Made by a program: the position numbers and the translations under genes. From NCBI GenBank assembly GCA_963978545.1, contig OZ021721.1, positions 102,023,866 through 102,087,865 on the forward strand: a DNA stretch of 64,000 nucleotides, read 5' to 3'. Within the stretch, counting starts at the first letter, position 1; each line of letters begins with the position of its first letter. The DNA is from Linyphia triangularis (taxonomy: Eukaryota; Arthropoda; Arachnida; Araneae; Linyphiidae). The notes beneath the pieces are model-generated. The model was not told where the DNA came from and did no database searches. It saw nothing but the letters and a program-made list of their open reading frames with translations. Shown piece by piece: positions 62,227 to 64,000 of the stretch.

Positions 62227-63943
62227 GGCCTCTTTCATAAGGTGCGGACGCGAATGTGAGTGCGGGCCCTCAGAAAGTTTTACTAATGTATTTTGAAGGG
62301 AGCATTTCACACGGTGCGGTGAGCACCCTGAGGGCCCGCACAAAGGTTTTAACCTTCTTGCGGACCCGCAGAAGTCGGTATATCTCTGCAATTTCCATCG
62401 GTAATTTCAGTTTGAATTATCTATTTTTTTTTTTTTTTTTTTTTTTTTTTTGTAATTTAAAGTGTATAATGCGGGACAAAACACCTACCGGGATCTAACT
62501 CATCTATGCAATAATTGAATTTTAGCTTAATTTTGAATCTTGACGTTTTTATAATAAGTTAGTAATTTCAAATACTTTCAAAACAAAATTATATAAAAAA
62601 TATTTCAGTTAAGTTTTCAATTCTAGTCGGTTCCTTGTATCAAATCATTGTGTATCGTTTGTCGTTAAATTTAAAATGAATTACAAATTGAATTATGATT
62701 CATGCAGGGTTATACCCTTTAGTTAATTTTTAATTAATCAGTCGTCAAATGAATAATTTCTATGCAGATACGTTAGTTTTCTAACACTTGTTAAGTGTGA
62801 AAAAATGTGAATCTAATTAAAAAAGTTTCGGAATTTTTTTTTCAATATATACTAGTATTGAAACTTTTTTTCTAAGACTTTGTGTGAAAAGGTCCAAACT
62901 CCACTTTGAGTTTCAAATCACTTTTCGGTATTTTGGAAAGAGGAAAAGAATCCCCCATCGGTAAGTAAAAGCTGCCGACTATATATTAATACTGCTAATC
63001 AGTACTGGTATTATCTTAGCTGTTTGTTCAAGTACAATGCCGGCCTAAGAGTAAAATCCTGTGTGTGCAAGAATGAGTTTTGGCTCCTCTTACAATGAAA
63101 ATGGGTATAGAAAAAACCCTCCGAAAATGGTATGGTTGCTCTATAACTAATATTTGCAGGAACTTAATACCTGACTTTGGCATTTTAAAGGTATTAAAAA
63201 CTAAAACTAATAAGCAGTAATAAATAGTAAAATATTTAGTATCTTTTCATTATTTTTATTCTTTAAAATGATTTTTTTCTATTACTAATTCTTTTAACGG
63301 ACTTTTACAAACTTCAATAGGCATGGTGTACAGTACTTCTGTAAAGAGCAAGCTCCTAAATTCTTTTGTTCTGTCTATAGTTTTGTCAGAAAATAAGACA
63401 CATTTTTTTTAATTATTACTAAAGTTTTGATTTAATATTCATGAAAAAAAAATATATTACTCAAAACTGATTAAAATTACCTGTATTACATCACTTAGCA
63501 GTGGACCTTTCTAGCTTTAGTAGCGGAATTTTTTTTTATTAGTTTACAGTTTTACCATATTATAATATTATTTTTTAAAAATATTTTTATCATTTCGGTT
63601 CCCCTCTCAAAATCACATGTGTGCGATTGCACACTCCTTAGGCCCGCTCTGATTAATAGTATGATCCAACAAACGCCTATCTATCCGTTTCCTTCTAGAA
63701 TAAAGGAGATATAATAACCGTAACCTTCTTTTACCAAAACTTAAATTTTACACTTATATTATAAAGCAAAACTTAAAAAATAACTAAATACTTTTACTCA
63801 ATGCTTATCCAGATACTGCATTCACTGAGTGAAAATAATAATCAAACTCTTCAAAGATACGGGCAAAACGTCCGCAGATATGAGCTCGTGTGAAAAGGCT
63901 CGCGTCCGCACTCGCGTCCACGTCCGCACCGTGTGAAAGAGGC
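62227..63943. mobile_element. TIR element with GC-rich ends, about 1.7 kb
   Basis: The left end GCCTCTTTCATAAGGTGCGG, then ACGCGA, is found inverted at the right end as GCCTCTTTCACACGGTGCGG at about 63943-63924. A further inverted GAGTGCGGACGCGAG block lies inside the right end. The left end also has an internal foldback: GTGCGGGCCCTCAG at 62260-62273 and CTGAGGGCCCGCAC at 62328-62341, beside a third TTTCACACGGTGCGG copy. Between the ends is AT-rich DNA with a T tract at 62427-62450 and no transposase. No clear target duplication was found. Confidence 0.78.
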
Positions 63944-64000
63944 TGAATAGGGAACATTCATTAAAATAAAGTTTGAGTAATAATTAAGTTTATAATGGTT

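Noticed and set aside
62194..62498. Opposed open frames across the GC-rich end of the TIR element
   Set aside because: They arise from the terminal foldback and have no recognisable product.

Overview
The window looks like nuclear DNA of an arthropod, most likely a spider or other arachnid. It is very AT-rich, one conserved gene is cut into many small exons by kilobase introns with GT-AG borders, and the rest is dense with DNA transposons, foldback elements and broken LTR and non-LTR retroelements. The arachnid call is an inference from the style of the repeats, mainly the RNase H fragment near 60.8 kb. No operon, prokaryotic gene, CRISPR array, tRNA or rRNA was found.

The only convincing host gene is a FAM135 family gene on the minus strand, from the start codon at 40715 down to 2418 and on past the left edge. 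Sixteen exons could be placed. Their reading phase is continuous from the ATG through 3422 coding nucleotides (1140 codons plus 2 nt). Exons 1-11 carry the N-terminal FAM135 (DUF3657) region, exon 12 is a long low-complexity linker, and exons 13-16 begin the C-terminal DUF676 lipase-like domain. The catalytic GHSLG-type exon and the 3' end lie outside the window. The promoter was not located.

The introns hold most of the mobile DNA of the left two thirds: a tandem duplication (0.86-1.21 kb), a long foldback (4.95-6.48 kb), a Tc1 remnant (8.9-9.55 kb), a degenerate repeat array (9.8-10.65 kb), a piggyBac pseudogene (11.1-12.5 kb), a Tc1-like element with doubled inverted repeats at each end (21.80-23.29 kb), a pogo-like MITE (24.3 kb), a 4-kb element with TGACG-rich ends and no recognisable transposase (25.45-29.51 kb), a TTAA-flanked MITE (37.25-37.52 kb) and a near-perfect palindrome made of two mariner 3' ends (39.88-40.44 kb).

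The right third contains no FAM135 coding exon and is a transposon landscape: a hAT with an exact 8-bp target duplication (43.21-45.16 kb), a TTAA-flanked foldback (47.37-47.62 kb), a BEL/Pao retrotransposon (47.95-53.83 kb) inserted into an older ZBED5/GTF2IRD2-like hAT copy, another TTAA-flanked foldback (55.86-56.51 kb), a young but heavily deleted Gypsy element (56.62-59.19 kb), a non-LTR RNase H fragment (60.4-61.04 kb), a roughly 200-bp (AAAT)n array and a GC-rich-ended TIR element (62.23-63.94 kb). I found no clear sign of a new defence or metabolic system. The most unusual items are the mariner palindrome, the 4-kb TGACG element and the deletion derivatives of the two LTR elements.
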